64,000 nucleotides of DNA. Origin: Glandiceps talaboti (taxonomy: Eukaryota; Hemichordata; Enteropneusta; Spengelidae). Under the pieces are notes generated by a model, which worked only from the letters and a program-made list of their open reading frames with translations, searched no databases and was not told the DNA's origin. The stretch covers positions 26,239,181 to 26,303,180 of the forward strand of contig NC_135552.1 of NCBI RefSeq assembly GCF_964340395.1, in the 5' to 3' direction. Positions 27,801-37,839 of this stretch are shown here, in pieces; the first letter of the stretch is position 1; each line of letters begins with the position of its first letter. A program made the position numbers and the translations under genes.

Positions 27801-29379
27801 GTTAGGCTTACATATTACTTTGTATGCATGCTGTCTGTTGAGTCAACTGCCACAGGAGGTGGTTGGTGATGAACCTTAGTAATGCTAAAGACAGTGGAAG
27901 GATTCCCCTCTGCTGTCTACAGTTATGCAGTTAGGCTTACATATTACTTTGGATGCATGTAATGCTCAATGCCTCACATACTATTGCATGTCATAAGTTA
28001 ACTTGGGGGATTTGTAGTGTAAAGTATTAGTGGTATTGTTTTTGACTATCTTGCCAGATCTTTAATGAATGGATGGTGATACTGAATTTTTGTCAAGGGT
28101 TATAGTAAACAAAATATGATTACCCCAAGTATGTTAGTGTTTTGTGATATAAGGGGTGGAAAATTGTGATACAAGGGGTGGCAATCTATGCAAATTTTAC
28201 CAGATCCCACATCTATTACTTTGGCTTCCCAACCTTATTACTGTAATAGTATTGATGAATGATGATGACATAAACAGAAAGACACCTAGCATCATTGTGT
28301 CCTCAGAACCAATTTGTGATGCCGCTGATGTACAGCAATTCCTTCTGACTTGGATGTTCCTCTATCCGATATCATGTGGTGTCTATCCCATATCACGTGG
28401 TGTCTATCCCATATCACATGGTGTCTATCCCATATCACATGGTGTCCATCCCATATCATGTGGTGTCCATCCCATCCCATATCACATGGTGTCTATCCCA
28501 TATCACATGGTGTCTATCCCATATCATGTGGTGTCTATCCCATATCACGTGGTGTCCATCCCATCCCATATCATGTGTTGTCTATCCCATATCACATGGT
28601 GTCTATCCCATATCACATGGTGTCCATCCCATATCACGTGGTGTCCATCCCATGTCATTAAGTCACTAAAATTCCAATTTGTATGACTTTGACCCACGAT
28701 AACATTTTTAATCCTTTAGTTGAGGACATGCTGCTGAGATAGCATCAGCAATAGACCTAGTGGTCAGCTGTAAATATGGAATTTGTCATTCTGATGAGGA
28801 TCGTCATCAGTAATAGACCTAGTGGTCAGCTGTAAATATGGAATTTGTCATCTGATGAGGATCATCATCCAAGACCGATTGAAAGCTCAGTGCTAAAAAA
28901 ACTTTGAACTACTTGTGTGTTATGACCTTTGTAAATTAGTAATAGACCGGTTCCAAGATGCATTGCACGTCTCTCCATACACTGCTATGTATTGTGTACA
29001 TGCTGAAGGGTTTGTATGCTCTATTCAGGATGGTTGTAACCTTACCATACCCTGGGTTCACATGTAAACTCACTCTCTGTCATTTATAGTGTTTAGTCTT
29101 TGTTCTATAAAATCACTCATAATCAAAGAGGTCAACATGTCTTTCCATCATTTGCTGATGAAAATGTTATTCCAAACGTAATAAAGACAAAACAAGATTA
29201 AATGTAACAACGTAAGCAATGTCCTCTCATGCAATGCATCTTGGAACCAGGAAATCGACTAATGGCAGTTTAGTCCACATGAAAACATTTAACTAAACTT
29301 GAAATGACTGGATTATATTAATTTTTTATTGTAGTATTTGAAGATGCAAGGTCCCTATAGAGCTATGGTCAATCTGTAG
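15752..29379 (+). CDS. SHOC2: SHOC2, leucine-rich-repeat scaffold of the SHOC2-MRAS-PP1C phosphatase
   Basis: In known animals SHOC2 joins MRAS-GTP and PP1C into a phosphatase that removes the inhibitory phosphate from RAF kinases at the membrane. Coding exons: 15918-16061, 19356-19424, 19724-19753, 20135-20320, 21006-21101, 21537-21657, 22772-22880, 23281-23374, 23721-23825, 24683-24797, 25287-25411, 25564-25651, 26006-26075, 26637-26874, 29335-29379. All borders are GT-AG and all phases join, giving 544 aa (human 582). After a short, basic, poorly conserved N-terminus (about 1-70), LRRs run to the end. Landmarks are [69 protein letters not shown], and the ending [14 protein letters not shown]. 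The feature start is the 5'-UTR part of the first coding exon; the start codon is at 15918. An array of duplicated exon ends follows the penultimate exon (see repeat at 26821). Confidence 0.96.
16062..19355 (+). other. SHOC2 intron after the first coding exon
   Basis: No internal gene is seen. It holds a G-rich stretch at 16337-16358 (GGGGAGGGGGAGGGAGGGG, possible G-quadruplex) and the 57-bp repeat at 18167-18576. Confidence 0.6.
18167..18576 (+). repeat. 57-bp minisatellite, about 7 copies, in a SHOC2 intron
   Basis: The unit contains CCACTGTATCAACATGGGTG, TAGATGCAATGTTTAGTAGT and CTATGTGCCCAGTACTA. The first copy is 60 bp, the rest 57. The open frame across it (144 codons) is repeat-driven. 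Confidence 0.95.
19821..19860 (+). other. Strong G-quadruplex-forming motif in a SHOC2 intron
   Basis: Seven or more runs of 3-4 G separated by 1-2 bases (GGGGTGGGGAGGGGATGGGG and on) on the coding strand, between the 30-nt exon and the exon at 20135. Confidence 0.6.
19998..20043 (+). repeat. (CAC)n microsatellite
   Basis: About 15 CAC triplets in the SHOC2 intron, about 90 bp before an acceptor. Confidence 0.95.
20401..20605 (+). repeat. Short (about 25-bp) tandem repeat in a SHOC2 intron
   Basis: Eight to nine imperfect copies of ACAGACTTAGTTGAACCTCG plus a TTAGT/TAGT joint, starting 80 bp after the donor at 20320. Confidence 0.85.
21181..21345 (+). repeat. 60-bp tandem repeat, about 2.7 copies
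   Basis: The lines starting at 21181 and 21241 are almost the same. The unit has CTGGACATGTGGTATATTTA, CTTACCATCATG and AAGTGTACCAGGTATTCA. It lies in the SHOC2 intron after 21101. Confidence 0.9.
23437..23600 (+). repeat. Relative of the 8.6-10.2 kb repeat family
   Basis: Contains GGGAACCCTGGTA, then AAAATGACTGGGGAAC, then AGATTTGACCTACAGTACTT. These blocks match the longer units near 9866-9930 (AAAATGACTGGAGAACTC, AGATTTTACATACAGTGTAC). It shows the family is dispersed. Confidence 0.5.
24914..25170 (+). repeat. Duplicated intronic segment, about 166 bp apart
   Basis: GGCCATCTACTTTTACATCC, CTAACTCATTGGT and GACAGTCATC..TTCCTC.TGTTGAAAC occur twice (from 24917 and 25083), each followed by CATCCAGG/TATCCAGG and GATGTCACT parts. 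Confidence 0.85.
25741..25930 (+). repeat. Imperfect tandem repeat (about 46 bp) in a SHOC2 intron
   Basis: Four to five copies of a unit with TCTAACTTGGTAACCAATCA and GGATGAACATTACA, diverging rightwards. Confidence 0.75.
26276..26365 (+). repeat. (GAAT)n / (GAGT)n microsatellite
   Basis: About 20 tetranucleotide units in the SHOC2 intron. Confidence 0.95.
26821..27480 (+). repeat. SHOC2: 90-bp tandem duplication of exon end plus 5' splice site in SHOC2, seven copies and a partial eighth
   Basis: Copies start at 26821, 26911, 27001, 27091, 27181, 27271, 27361 and 27451 (partial, diverged). Each is 54 nt of the end of the coding exon (…[16 protein letters not shown]) plus 36 nt of intron start. 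Donors follow ATACAG at 26875, 26965, 27055, 27145, 27235, 27325 and 27415. The first two read GTAGG(G/C) and the rest GTAAGG. The unit is 30 codons with no stop, so all donors share phase 0 and frame. Read through, the intron part gives [14 protein letters not shown]. Copies four to seven are nearly the same, which suggests recent spread. Confidence 0.95.
27476..27955 (+). repeat. 129-bp tandem repeat derived from the 90-bp unit, about 3.7 copies
   Basis: Copies of GATGAACCTTAGTAATGCTA begin at 27481, 27610, 27739 and 27868. The unit is the 90-bp SHOC2 repeat with a 39-bp insertion (TAATGCTAAAGACAGTGGAA and on). Later copies read GCAGTTAGG, losing the donor GT, and an in-frame TAG follows AACCT. 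They are non-coding relatives. Confidence 0.9.
28371..28660 (+). repeat. 20/25-bp minisatellite of CACATG/CACGTG-bearing units
   Basis: About 13 copies of CCATATCACATGGTGTCTAT with CACGTG or CATGTG variants, some with an added CCATC. It lies in the last SHOC2 intron. Reading frames across it are repeat-driven. Confidence 0.93.
28743..28868 (+). repeat. Duplicated 60-65-bp segment in the last SHOC2 intron
   Basis: AATAGACCTAGTGGTCAGCT, GTAAATATGGAATTTGTCAT and CTGATGAGGATC occur twice in tandem. Confidence 0.9.
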
Positions 29380-32300
29380 ACCTGTAGACCTGTATTAGTA
29401 AAGATTACACCAACAACAATACAGCTGACGGACTGTAAATGATCAGAACTTATTGTATGAGCAAATCACACACAAAAACTGGGATCCATGCAGGAACTGT
29501 ACGGGACTGGTTAGCAAGGACCAACACTTGAAAATTTGGTTCTCTGAAGACTTGGTGAATGATTTGAAAGTTGAACTGAAAAAAAAAAGATGAAAAACAA
29601 AAAAGACAGATATGATGTGAATTACCTTGACCTTGAGATTTACATAAGTGATGGAAACAAAGGAGTTTTTCCAAATGGTAGTCCAGGAATAAGAAGAGTG
29701 AGAAAAAGACTACAGAATGTAGAAACTTGTATGGTTTGATGTCTGTTGAAAAGATGATATCATTCATTTGCTGATGATAATGACAAGAAGACATTCAGAT
29801 TTCATGGAGTTGGGACAGTGTTTGCTGCAGTGATCAATACAATGGTGTACATACTGTGATGTATCAAAAACTAATGTTGTGATGAGTGATGTACTGTCAT
29901 GCCAATTTCAAATCACAATTATAACCAAGTCTTGATAAGCCAGCTCAAATGACGACTGACTGAACTTAACAGACTAGTAGCATTCATGACAAAATTTTGG
30001 TGACAACTCTAGCACATGAAACTCTAAATTGGAGAGTTTTTTTTTTTTAATTTCTCCTCAGTATACAGACAAATTATACAAATGCTATGAATTAATAGCC
30101 AACAGTTTAGTGCTCAGAATATGTATAACGAGAACCATAAACAGTTTTGAAGACTAAATGTAGTATGTAGTGGAAATGAAATCTAGAGATTGAAAGGAAA
30201 GTATGTAGTGTAGTAGTTATCACTTGACTACGTCCTCCATCACTACACAAGAAGTTTTCCAGATGGATATTAGTACCAGTCAACTGCTACGACCGTAAAC
30301 CGTGGTGAGGAATCAATAATTTATGTTCACTGATGACAGATGTGAAAGGGTGAATAATACTGGATTTTTAGAAACAAAAATATTTAAAAATCAAGAGCGC
30401 AAATAATACTTTTCACATCCTTCTGTTATATGTTTATTGACAATATTTAGATTGTTTTTGTGTATACTGCAAAGTGTTTGTTGAGTTTGTGAGTAGGTTT
30501 TTTTCCAAAGGTGCCCTCCATCCAAACAACCTAGAGTGTGTATTGTGTGTATCATATCATACAATGTAATAATGACATATGGCTAATTTCATGTGTTTGT
30601 ACTTTGTGGCAGCATAAAGCTTATTTCAGACAAAATATTCAACAAGCAAGATTATTGGAACTTGATAAATGTCATTCTGATAAGAATAGTCTCAATGATC
30701 ATAGCGTATTTAAAGAGAAGTATTATTTCAGATGCCATTTATACAAATACAAAGTTTCAGGAGAATTTAAAATAAGGCATTATGACGACAATATAGTCCA
30801 GATTTCCCCTGACCATTATCATTTCGTGGGCTTCTTCCTGTAATCATGGGTAAATTTACAATGATACCAAAAACCTTTTCTCCCTGTAATCGTGGGTAAA
30901 TTTACAATATACTGTACCACAAACCTTTTATCATATGAGCACCAACACTTCTGCATTCCTCACTTCGACGCATTCTGTTGATTGTGTTTTCATGAACAAC
31001 TTGTGTAGATGTCTTCAGAATTGTGTTATCCTGCCACCTTTACTGTTGGCCATTCATGAATGTAGTGATCTGAGGACCGTTTAAGTGACAACATAACAAA
31101 AAAAACCCAGATTTAGTAAAAACAAAATGGCAGATTATGAATCCTTCACAAACAGTGAATATGAAATATGATTAAGCATTCACATGTATGATCATGACAA
31201 ATTTGAAATCAAATCTACTTAGGGGGATGTATATTAAGGCAAGCAGATGCCATGGCAATCATAGCTGGAGGTGGGGGTGGGTGGGGGGGGGGGAGGTGGG
31301 CAGAAATTGAAGGAAGGCACAAAGGGAATTTATTGATGAACAAATAATTGAATACATAAATATGAGTTTAATGGGAAATCAAATTGTTTGCTATTTATAG
31401 TATTTTTTGTAGCCAGTGTTATTAGATGACATGACTGTACAGAACTATGTGTGTCTCCCACATCTCTATGTACTTGTAGTAAACAGAATTGTGTACAGTA
31501 CGTCTCCACTAGATCCATATAGCCCAAAGTATTATATACTCTACACTCTAACATTTTTTTTACCTACATCTCAACCAGTAATATTTTTTTCTAACAGATG
31601 ATAACTGATATTTGTTTTTAATACTTTAAGTTCTCTGTAGGTTTCATTTCAATATTCAGAATGTCTTCTTCATTAGAGGACACAGTCAACAGATGCCATT
31701 GAACGCTAACTTACTGTACATTCAGCAGACATTACATTGGATTCTACGTTAAGAAATAACGGCATGTATGCTTTATGAATATGAGTGCGTGTTATATCAG
31801 ACTTGAATTTTTTGAGAAAAGCCAGTCAAATGACGGCAACACAATTCAGTGGTTATATAGCTATTGGCAGTAACATAAGTTCTGTTGGTATATACACATG
31901 CTGTTATTTGTGGTGTAAGCAGGCTTGAAAAAGTCCAAATATAACAGGTTGTATTTTATGATTACTTAGAAGTCTTTATTGGCCATTCCTATCCTGTCAC
32001 TCCCCATGACAGGTTCTCTTTTTTTTTGGTATGATTTTCTCCTGTTAATGAAAAACATAATGAAACAAACAGAAAACTATATATTAGTGGGTTTTGTATG
32101 GTGCATTGTTTTTAGTGGTGCATATGTGTTTGGATGTTTATATATCATATGTTTCCATGTCAGCCTGGTCTTGCCACCCATGGGGTGTCATACTAACCCT
32201 CTAATCAAAACTTCATTTTCAACTTTTAGTAATTTGAAGAAAAAAAAATAGTTTATTTTGAAATGGCTGAATCACTTAACGTATAAAAGCATACCTAGAT

Positions 32301-33585
32301 TTGTAACGTGTATCTTGTAAAATACAAAAGTTTTATTGCTCCCCCCTCCCTATGTGTATAAATGTCTCTCACTTTTATTAAAAATAGTAAAGCTGGTATT
32401 GTTAGTTCTCTTGCCAGACTAAGGAAGGAAGGAACAAGAAATGGCAGTGTTTATTATAATACATATGGCGTACATTTTGTGTGAGGCTAGCAAATTAAGT
32501 TACTGGGGATCAGCTGTTCTGGTGATCAGCTGTTCATGTGTCAACACACCTTAGGTCTTTCTTAGCTGTGAAAGTGGATGTAGTAATTATATAGCAAAAT
32601 TATAAAAACTGAGGTAATGGTAAATTTTATAAGAGTACCTTCCAGACAAAATGACGTGTTTGTGTGTTTGTGACTTTCTTTCTTCTTCCTTCAAAATGCT
32701 ATCACAGATAAACTGTTTGTGTGACTGGTTTCTGGAGATGTAACAAAATGTCAATCTTTGCTTTACTGCACCACACCACACAAATAGTTGCCCCATAGCT
32801 GATCATGGGTATGGGCTTTTCCTCCCCATGTGATATTGATTGGGGTTATTAGAGTTCTCATTTTCATAACAGTTAGTTTCTGCTATTGTGTGAATCACAC
32901 CAACGCGATGTACATTTCCATAAATAGTACAGCTAGTGTAGTGTATGATCAAATCCAAATTGTTGAATTTCACTGTAGAAAGTAAATTATTCCTTGCTGT
33001 TAGTCATTGATGGCAATTTCTGTCCATTTTATACAAGATCAGAGCAAAATGCATTACTTCCTTTCAATGTCAGTGTTGAGATACTGACATTGTTTCATTT
33101 CATTCTCTAACATTTCAAGTGTGAAGGGGAGGGGAGATTTCAGCTAAGGATGAAAGGGAGATGACATATAGAGTAGGTAAGAGAAAGAGGTTTGTGCTCT
33201 CTGTGAACAGAAGAGGCACCTAGACCTTGAGGTTGTATGGTGCAATTGCCACTTCATATGGTGGATTGGATTTTTTAAACTTATACACAATGTGAAATTG
33301 AAAATTTTGAAAGAAATGTTTTATGTATATTACCAACATGTTATCGTACAATATGGTGTAGTGATGTAAAAATAAAAATCAACTCTAAAAAAAATGTTTT
33401 ATTGCAATGTTAACCCTTGAGTGGTACCAATGTGCTAAAGGCGAAGTGTGTAATGGCTTAATACTGTGTCAGATTTTATAGAAGTATAAACAAGTGCTGT
33501 CCATGTAGTATCCATCTATGATCATTTCACATCTAATAAACAACCCATTTTACAATAAATCAGTAATGTCTTTTTGTGTGTCTGT
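29380..33585. other. SHOC2 3' flank / possible 3' UTR, then non-coding DNA
   Basis: No further exon is supported. A tandem duplication lies at 30841-30925 (CTGTAATCATGGGTAAATTT twice). A poly-G/G-quadruplex-like stretch lies at 31268-31304. Several AATAAA-like hexamers occur, for example near 33535, but I cannot place the SHOC2 cleavage site. Confidence 0.5.
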
Positions 33586-33589
33586 TGTA

Positions 33590-33643
33590 TGTGTATGTAT
33601 GTATGTATGTATGTATGTATGTATGTATGTATGTATGTATGTA

Positions 33644-33690
<47 letters not shown>

Positions 33691-33745
33691 ATGTATGTAT
33701 GTATGTATGTTATGTGTGTGTGTGTGTGTGTGTGCCTGCCTGTCT

Positions 33746-33796
<51 letters not shown>

Positions 33797-33882
33797 ATGT
33801 ATGTATGTATGTATGTATGTATGTATGTATGTATGTATGTATGTTATGTATGTGTGTGTGTGTGTGTGTGTGTGCCTGTCTG

Positions 33883-33948
<66 letters not shown>

Positions 33949-34104
33949 ATGTATGTATGTATGTATGTATGTTATGTGTGTGTGTGTATGTATGTATGTA
34001 TGTATGTATGCATGCATGCATGCATGCATGCATGCATGCATGTATGTATGTATGTATGTATGTATGTATGTATGTATGTATGTATGTATGTATGTATGTA
34101 TGTA
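33590..34104 (+). repeat. Compound (TATG)n / (TG)n / (CATG)n microsatellite, over 500 bp
   Basis: Blocks of ATGT, GT and GCAT repeats alternate with two similar TGCCTGTCTGG-containing joints, suggesting internal duplication. All reading frames here are repeat artefacts. Its length in the assembly is doubtful. Confidence 0.97.
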
Positions 34105-34255
34105 CTTAGCACCTTGCCTTGTATGGGTTATCTGTGATGAGCATGTAGAAATATCAGTGTGCAACAAGTGAATAAATATGCAATGTGCAAATTCAGTAAG
34201 TGCTTTACTATCAAATTTAAATAAAGAGGAGTAGTGTACAACAAACAGCATGTCT

Positions 34256-34305
34256 GTAAAAGAGCCACCCCGGCCAGGCTCATCCGGCCGGGGTGGCTCT
34301 TTTAC
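34256..34305. repeat. Perfect 20-bp GC-rich inverted repeat with a 10-nt loop
   Basis: The left arm 34256-34275 (GTAAAAGAGCCACCCCGGCC) and the right arm 34286-34305 are exact reverse complements, with loop AGGCTCATCC. The base composition stands out from its AT-rich surroundings. It is not followed by coding sequence. It could be a hairpin transcript, a tiny palindromic insertion or a structural element. Confidence 0.85.
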
Positions 34306-34333
34306 GACTCGACTGCTATGCTGTATCTCAGAC

Positions 34334-34749
34334 CACAGGGGACCCAGGAACCGTGTGACAAACAAAACAAAACAAACCAAAAGAAAAAACAAAACAAAAC
34401 AAACAAATGATTAAATAAACTATCAAATAAATGACAAATGAACAAGCAAACAAACGACAAGTATAGGGACAAATGAAATAATTAAATAAACCAGCAAATA
34501 AACAGATACTCATGGGGGTATACTGGATATGGTTTTTTTTTTCTATAAGCATCACCGTTATAAAAAAAAAACCCATAGTTTTTTATAGTGATGGGTATAG
34601 AAAAAAAAACATTATATTTTATTTGTCCCTATACTTGTCTTCGTTTGCTTGCTCATTTGTCATTTATTTGATAGTTTATTTATTTATTTGTTTGTTTTGT
34701 TTTGTTTTGTTTTGTTTGTCACACGTGCACGGTTTCTGGGTCCCCTGTG
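34334..34749. mobile_element. Foldback (long inverted repeat) element upstream of RPL32
   Basis: It begins CACAGGGGACCCAGGAACC and ends with the reverse complement GGGTCCCCTGTG. The arms continue inward as GTGACAAACAAAACAAAAC, AAATAAATGACAAATGA and GACAAGTATAGGGACAAAT on the left, mirrored on the right. The centre is itself palindromic. The element is about 416 bp with no open frame. No clear target duplication is seen, so the transposon class is left open. Confidence 0.75.
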
Positions 34750-34807
34750 CTGTATGTCGCATGTGTCGAGGATATAGCGCCATCTACGACAATGCACCGT
34801 CGTCACG

Positions 34808-34844
34808 TTCTCTTCCGCCATCTTGGGATAGGGCAGTATTGTAG
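34808..34844 (+). promoter_or_regulatory. RPL32: RPL32 transcription start: TOP-like tract, YY1 motif and non-coding first exon
   Basis: TTCTCTTCC (a 5'TOP-like pyrimidine tract) runs into CCGCCATCTTGG, the reverse form of the YY1 motif, as in many ribosomal-protein genes. A donor, TTGTAG|GTGAGC, ends the exon at 34844. TOP mRNAs are translationally controlled by mTOR-LARP1 in known animals. The exact start base is inferred. Confidence 0.65.
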
Positions 34845-35894
34845 GTGAGCTTGTTTCCATGAAGAATCAATGATAATCTCCCCCATCCTCCAATGTTTTA
34901 AACAAAACCACTGTAAATTGATAATTAAAAGAGTTAAAGAGTCCCCCACGTTAGTATTTTAAGATATAACAGAAAGATTTGTCATTTTTTAGCCATTTAA
35001 CATGTGTCGTACCATCACATTATTCCCTATATGTCAGTTCGATCAGTTCCAGAAAGCATGCAAGTGTGATGTCGTACCCTACCATTTATACATGCACGAT
35101 GGAACTTCTTTGACTATGATCTGCATTCAGCGATTTAAAATGTGAGAATTTGATAAGATAGAGGAAATTACACCGTTGTTATAACATAGAGTAGATGTTT
35201 TCTCCCGACGGAGTTTCTGTTTACGTTTAGCAAGTTCGCCTGTATTGTAACGTTTTATTTATTAGCCTAGGCTGTACAACGTTTATATTTGAGTTTGACG
35301 TGTGGAGACTTTATTTCGATACGTCCCAAATGACATGTCTGAGGACAGACATGTTGCTGATTTTCACATTGACTTAGATAGTGACATGCTACTATATAAA
35401 ACTTGTGATAATGATTATGATTATTAGTCAGTGTTGTTACAAGGCCCGAAGAGCACAGGCTAGGCTAGGTATCGCCCTTATGAGAGAAGAAATGTGACAT
35501 TTGTAAACTATTAGATACACTTGGGGGACACTGTTCCAATCTTACAAACAATAACAACTTGACATTAAAGAAAGTCCATAGTCATTTTATCAACATCCAT
35601 AGTTTTATTATCAACATCCATAGTTTTATTATGGTCCCCCACTTTCTTGCATTCCAAAAATGGGACTGAGAAAACAGCATACATATTTGGTCAAGTGGTC
35701 TTCTGTCTTGCCATGCTGTGTTTTTCATCAGTAACCAAATATTTTATGTTGGGGTGGGGTTGCCAGGCAGTACTTGGTGAGCATTGATTTCCAACATTGA
35801 ATTCACGATTTTGCACACAGCTATATTGCCAATGCGCTCTCTCTCATACTAGTAATCATTTGTATTCGAAGGTGATCCCACATAGACAAGCAAG

Positions 35895-37778
35895 ATGGCT
35901 CCAGCCATACGACCGTTGATCAAGCCAAAGATCGTCAAGAAAAGGACGAAAAGATTCATTAGACATCAGTCAGATCGTTATCACAAACTAAAGGTAAGTC
36001 ATGGTACATCTCCTATTAATCAAAACAGCTTACTTCTCCTTTGATTGATAATCTGCTTGTCCTTATCACAGCAAGGACCGCTTTGTAGTGAGAGAGATCG
36101 ACAATTTGTATTTATCCAGTGTCATACTAAGAGAGTATGAAAAAAGAAAGCCTATTGCGTCAACTTTAGGGATGATAGACACAAATCTCAAACTTTCTCG
36201 TTTGCTGATTTTGATAATCAGATAAACTGTAGAAAAATATTTGTGCATAATTTTTTACAACACCTCATTATGTATAGAAATGTATTACAGCCACACTGTG
36301 AAGGCTAAATAATGAATGGAATACATACTTGTAAGTTCAGTTGAAAATCTTGAATGGAGCAACTGATGGACACTGTGATGTAACAATTACATTGTCATAC
36401 AATATCATATTGTTGTTTACAGTAATACAAATAATTGTATATTTTGGGCACTAGGACTGTTCAAAGGTTTGCAAAGACAGTTAAATACTTTGGTTTACTT
36501 TGAAAACTCCTTATTTTCAAGTGCTTCACAGTAAAGTTAATGATTTTCTCAGAAGTCCAAAGAGTTCTGCTTATTTTGTTTTCAGTAGTGTCAATTTTAA
36601 GAACTTGAGAAGTTTAGACAAATTCTGTTTATGGCTCTATTTGCTGTGTTGTTGGATCAAAGACAAACTTGTAGCCCTCATTTTTGCCTAACCAGGAGTG
36701 CTTTTGTGTGATGCTTCTTTGAAAAAGTGGCTTCAAACTGAGTAACTCCAATATGGCATATTGTATATCAGCAGCAGGGATTTACAATGTGATTTTTATC
36801 TGTACAGACAAACTGGAGAAAACCAAAAGGTATTGACAATCGTGTCAGAAGGCGATTCAAGGGCCAGTATAAAATGCCCAATATTGGTTATGGTAGTAAT
36901 AAGAAGACAAGACATCTGTTACCTGATGGATTCAAAAAATTTCTGGTTCACAATGTGAGAGTAAGTGTGGACAACCTTGATATATCAGTACATCTTGAAA
37001 TTTTTAAAATCACTTATATATAAGATAAGTTACTGTGGAAGTCAGCTTTGCTTCTTGCAGTTATTGTCCTGATGTATATATCAGCATTTTCATCAATTCA
37101 GTAGTGTTTTAGCTAACGTTTGAAAACACTGATAAAAGAGATAAATCTGGTGAAACTGTATTGTTTATTGCAACCGTGATAGCTGTGATAGATTTTACAT
37201 CTGTCTTGACCAATAGTATAGGTTCGTCAGTGTCACTCACTTTTCACCATTAGCTAAACACGAATATTTGTCTAACGTACATACTGATCAGTGACAAAAA
37301 CACTATACTACTTGTACTATTCGGCAACTAAAACTGTATAGTATATTTACTGTTCAGTGACCACGCCTCAGACTCAAGTCCACAGTATACATTTGTATTG
37401 AAAGCGTTAGTTGTCACTGACTACAAATATGATCACTGTATATACCTTTCTAGTCATTACAGAATTTAACAAATAGTAGAATTATGTGTGTGAGAGACTC
37501 CATATTAGTATATGTACTAAGGTGTCAAGATACTGTCAAGGACTACAGTATAGGGGAGTATGGGGCATACATTTGTGTCATGTGATAGTCTAATTGCTGT
37601 TACTGTATTTTCTATACAGGAATTAGAAGTTTTGATGATGTCAAACAGGACCTTTGCTGCAGAGATTGCTCACAATGTATCAAGCAGGAAAAGAAAACTG
37701 ATTGTAGAAAGAGCACAACAACTAGCTATCAAGGTGACCAACGCCAATGCCAGACTTCGCAGTGAAGAAAACGAGTAA
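35895..37778 (+). CDS. RPL32: 60S ribosomal protein L32 (eL32), complete
   Basis: Structural protein of the large cytoplasmic ribosomal subunit. Coding exons 35895-35993, 36808-36960 and 37620-37778 join in phase 0 to give 136 aa (human 135). The product starts [20 protein letters not shown] and continues [66 protein letters not shown], then [18 protein letters not shown] and a short acidic end (RSEENE). All the strongly conserved blocks of the family are present. The poly-A signal AATAAA is at 37816-37821, only 38 bp after the stop. The 5'-UTR exon is at 34808-34844. The second UTR part begins at an acceptor between about 35850 and 35886. Confidence 0.98.
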
Positions 37779-37815
37779 ATGTGCCCTGTACTTTGTTGTC
37801 CTGTATAAATTGTGT

Positions 37816-37821
37816 AATAAA
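37816..37821 (+). terminator. RPL32: RPL32 poly-A signal
   Basis: Canonical AATAAA, 38 bp after the stop codon; short 3' UTRs are usual for ribosomal-protein mRNAs. Confidence 0.85.
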
Positions 37822-37839
37822 GTCTAACATCACATTCAC

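Noticed and set aside
28156-28686. 176-codon frame in the last SHOC2 intron
   Set aside because: Its right half is the 20-bp E-box repeat and the left half has no coding character.
33518-34392. Cys/Val/Tyr/Met and His/Thr frames up to 217 codons
   Set aside because: Produced by TATG, TG and CATG repeats.
36961-37619. Possible snoRNA in the RPL32 second intron (ribosomal-protein introns often host them)
   Set aside because: Some inverted sequence around 37280-37380, but no convincing C/D boxes or an H-hinge-ACA arrangement.
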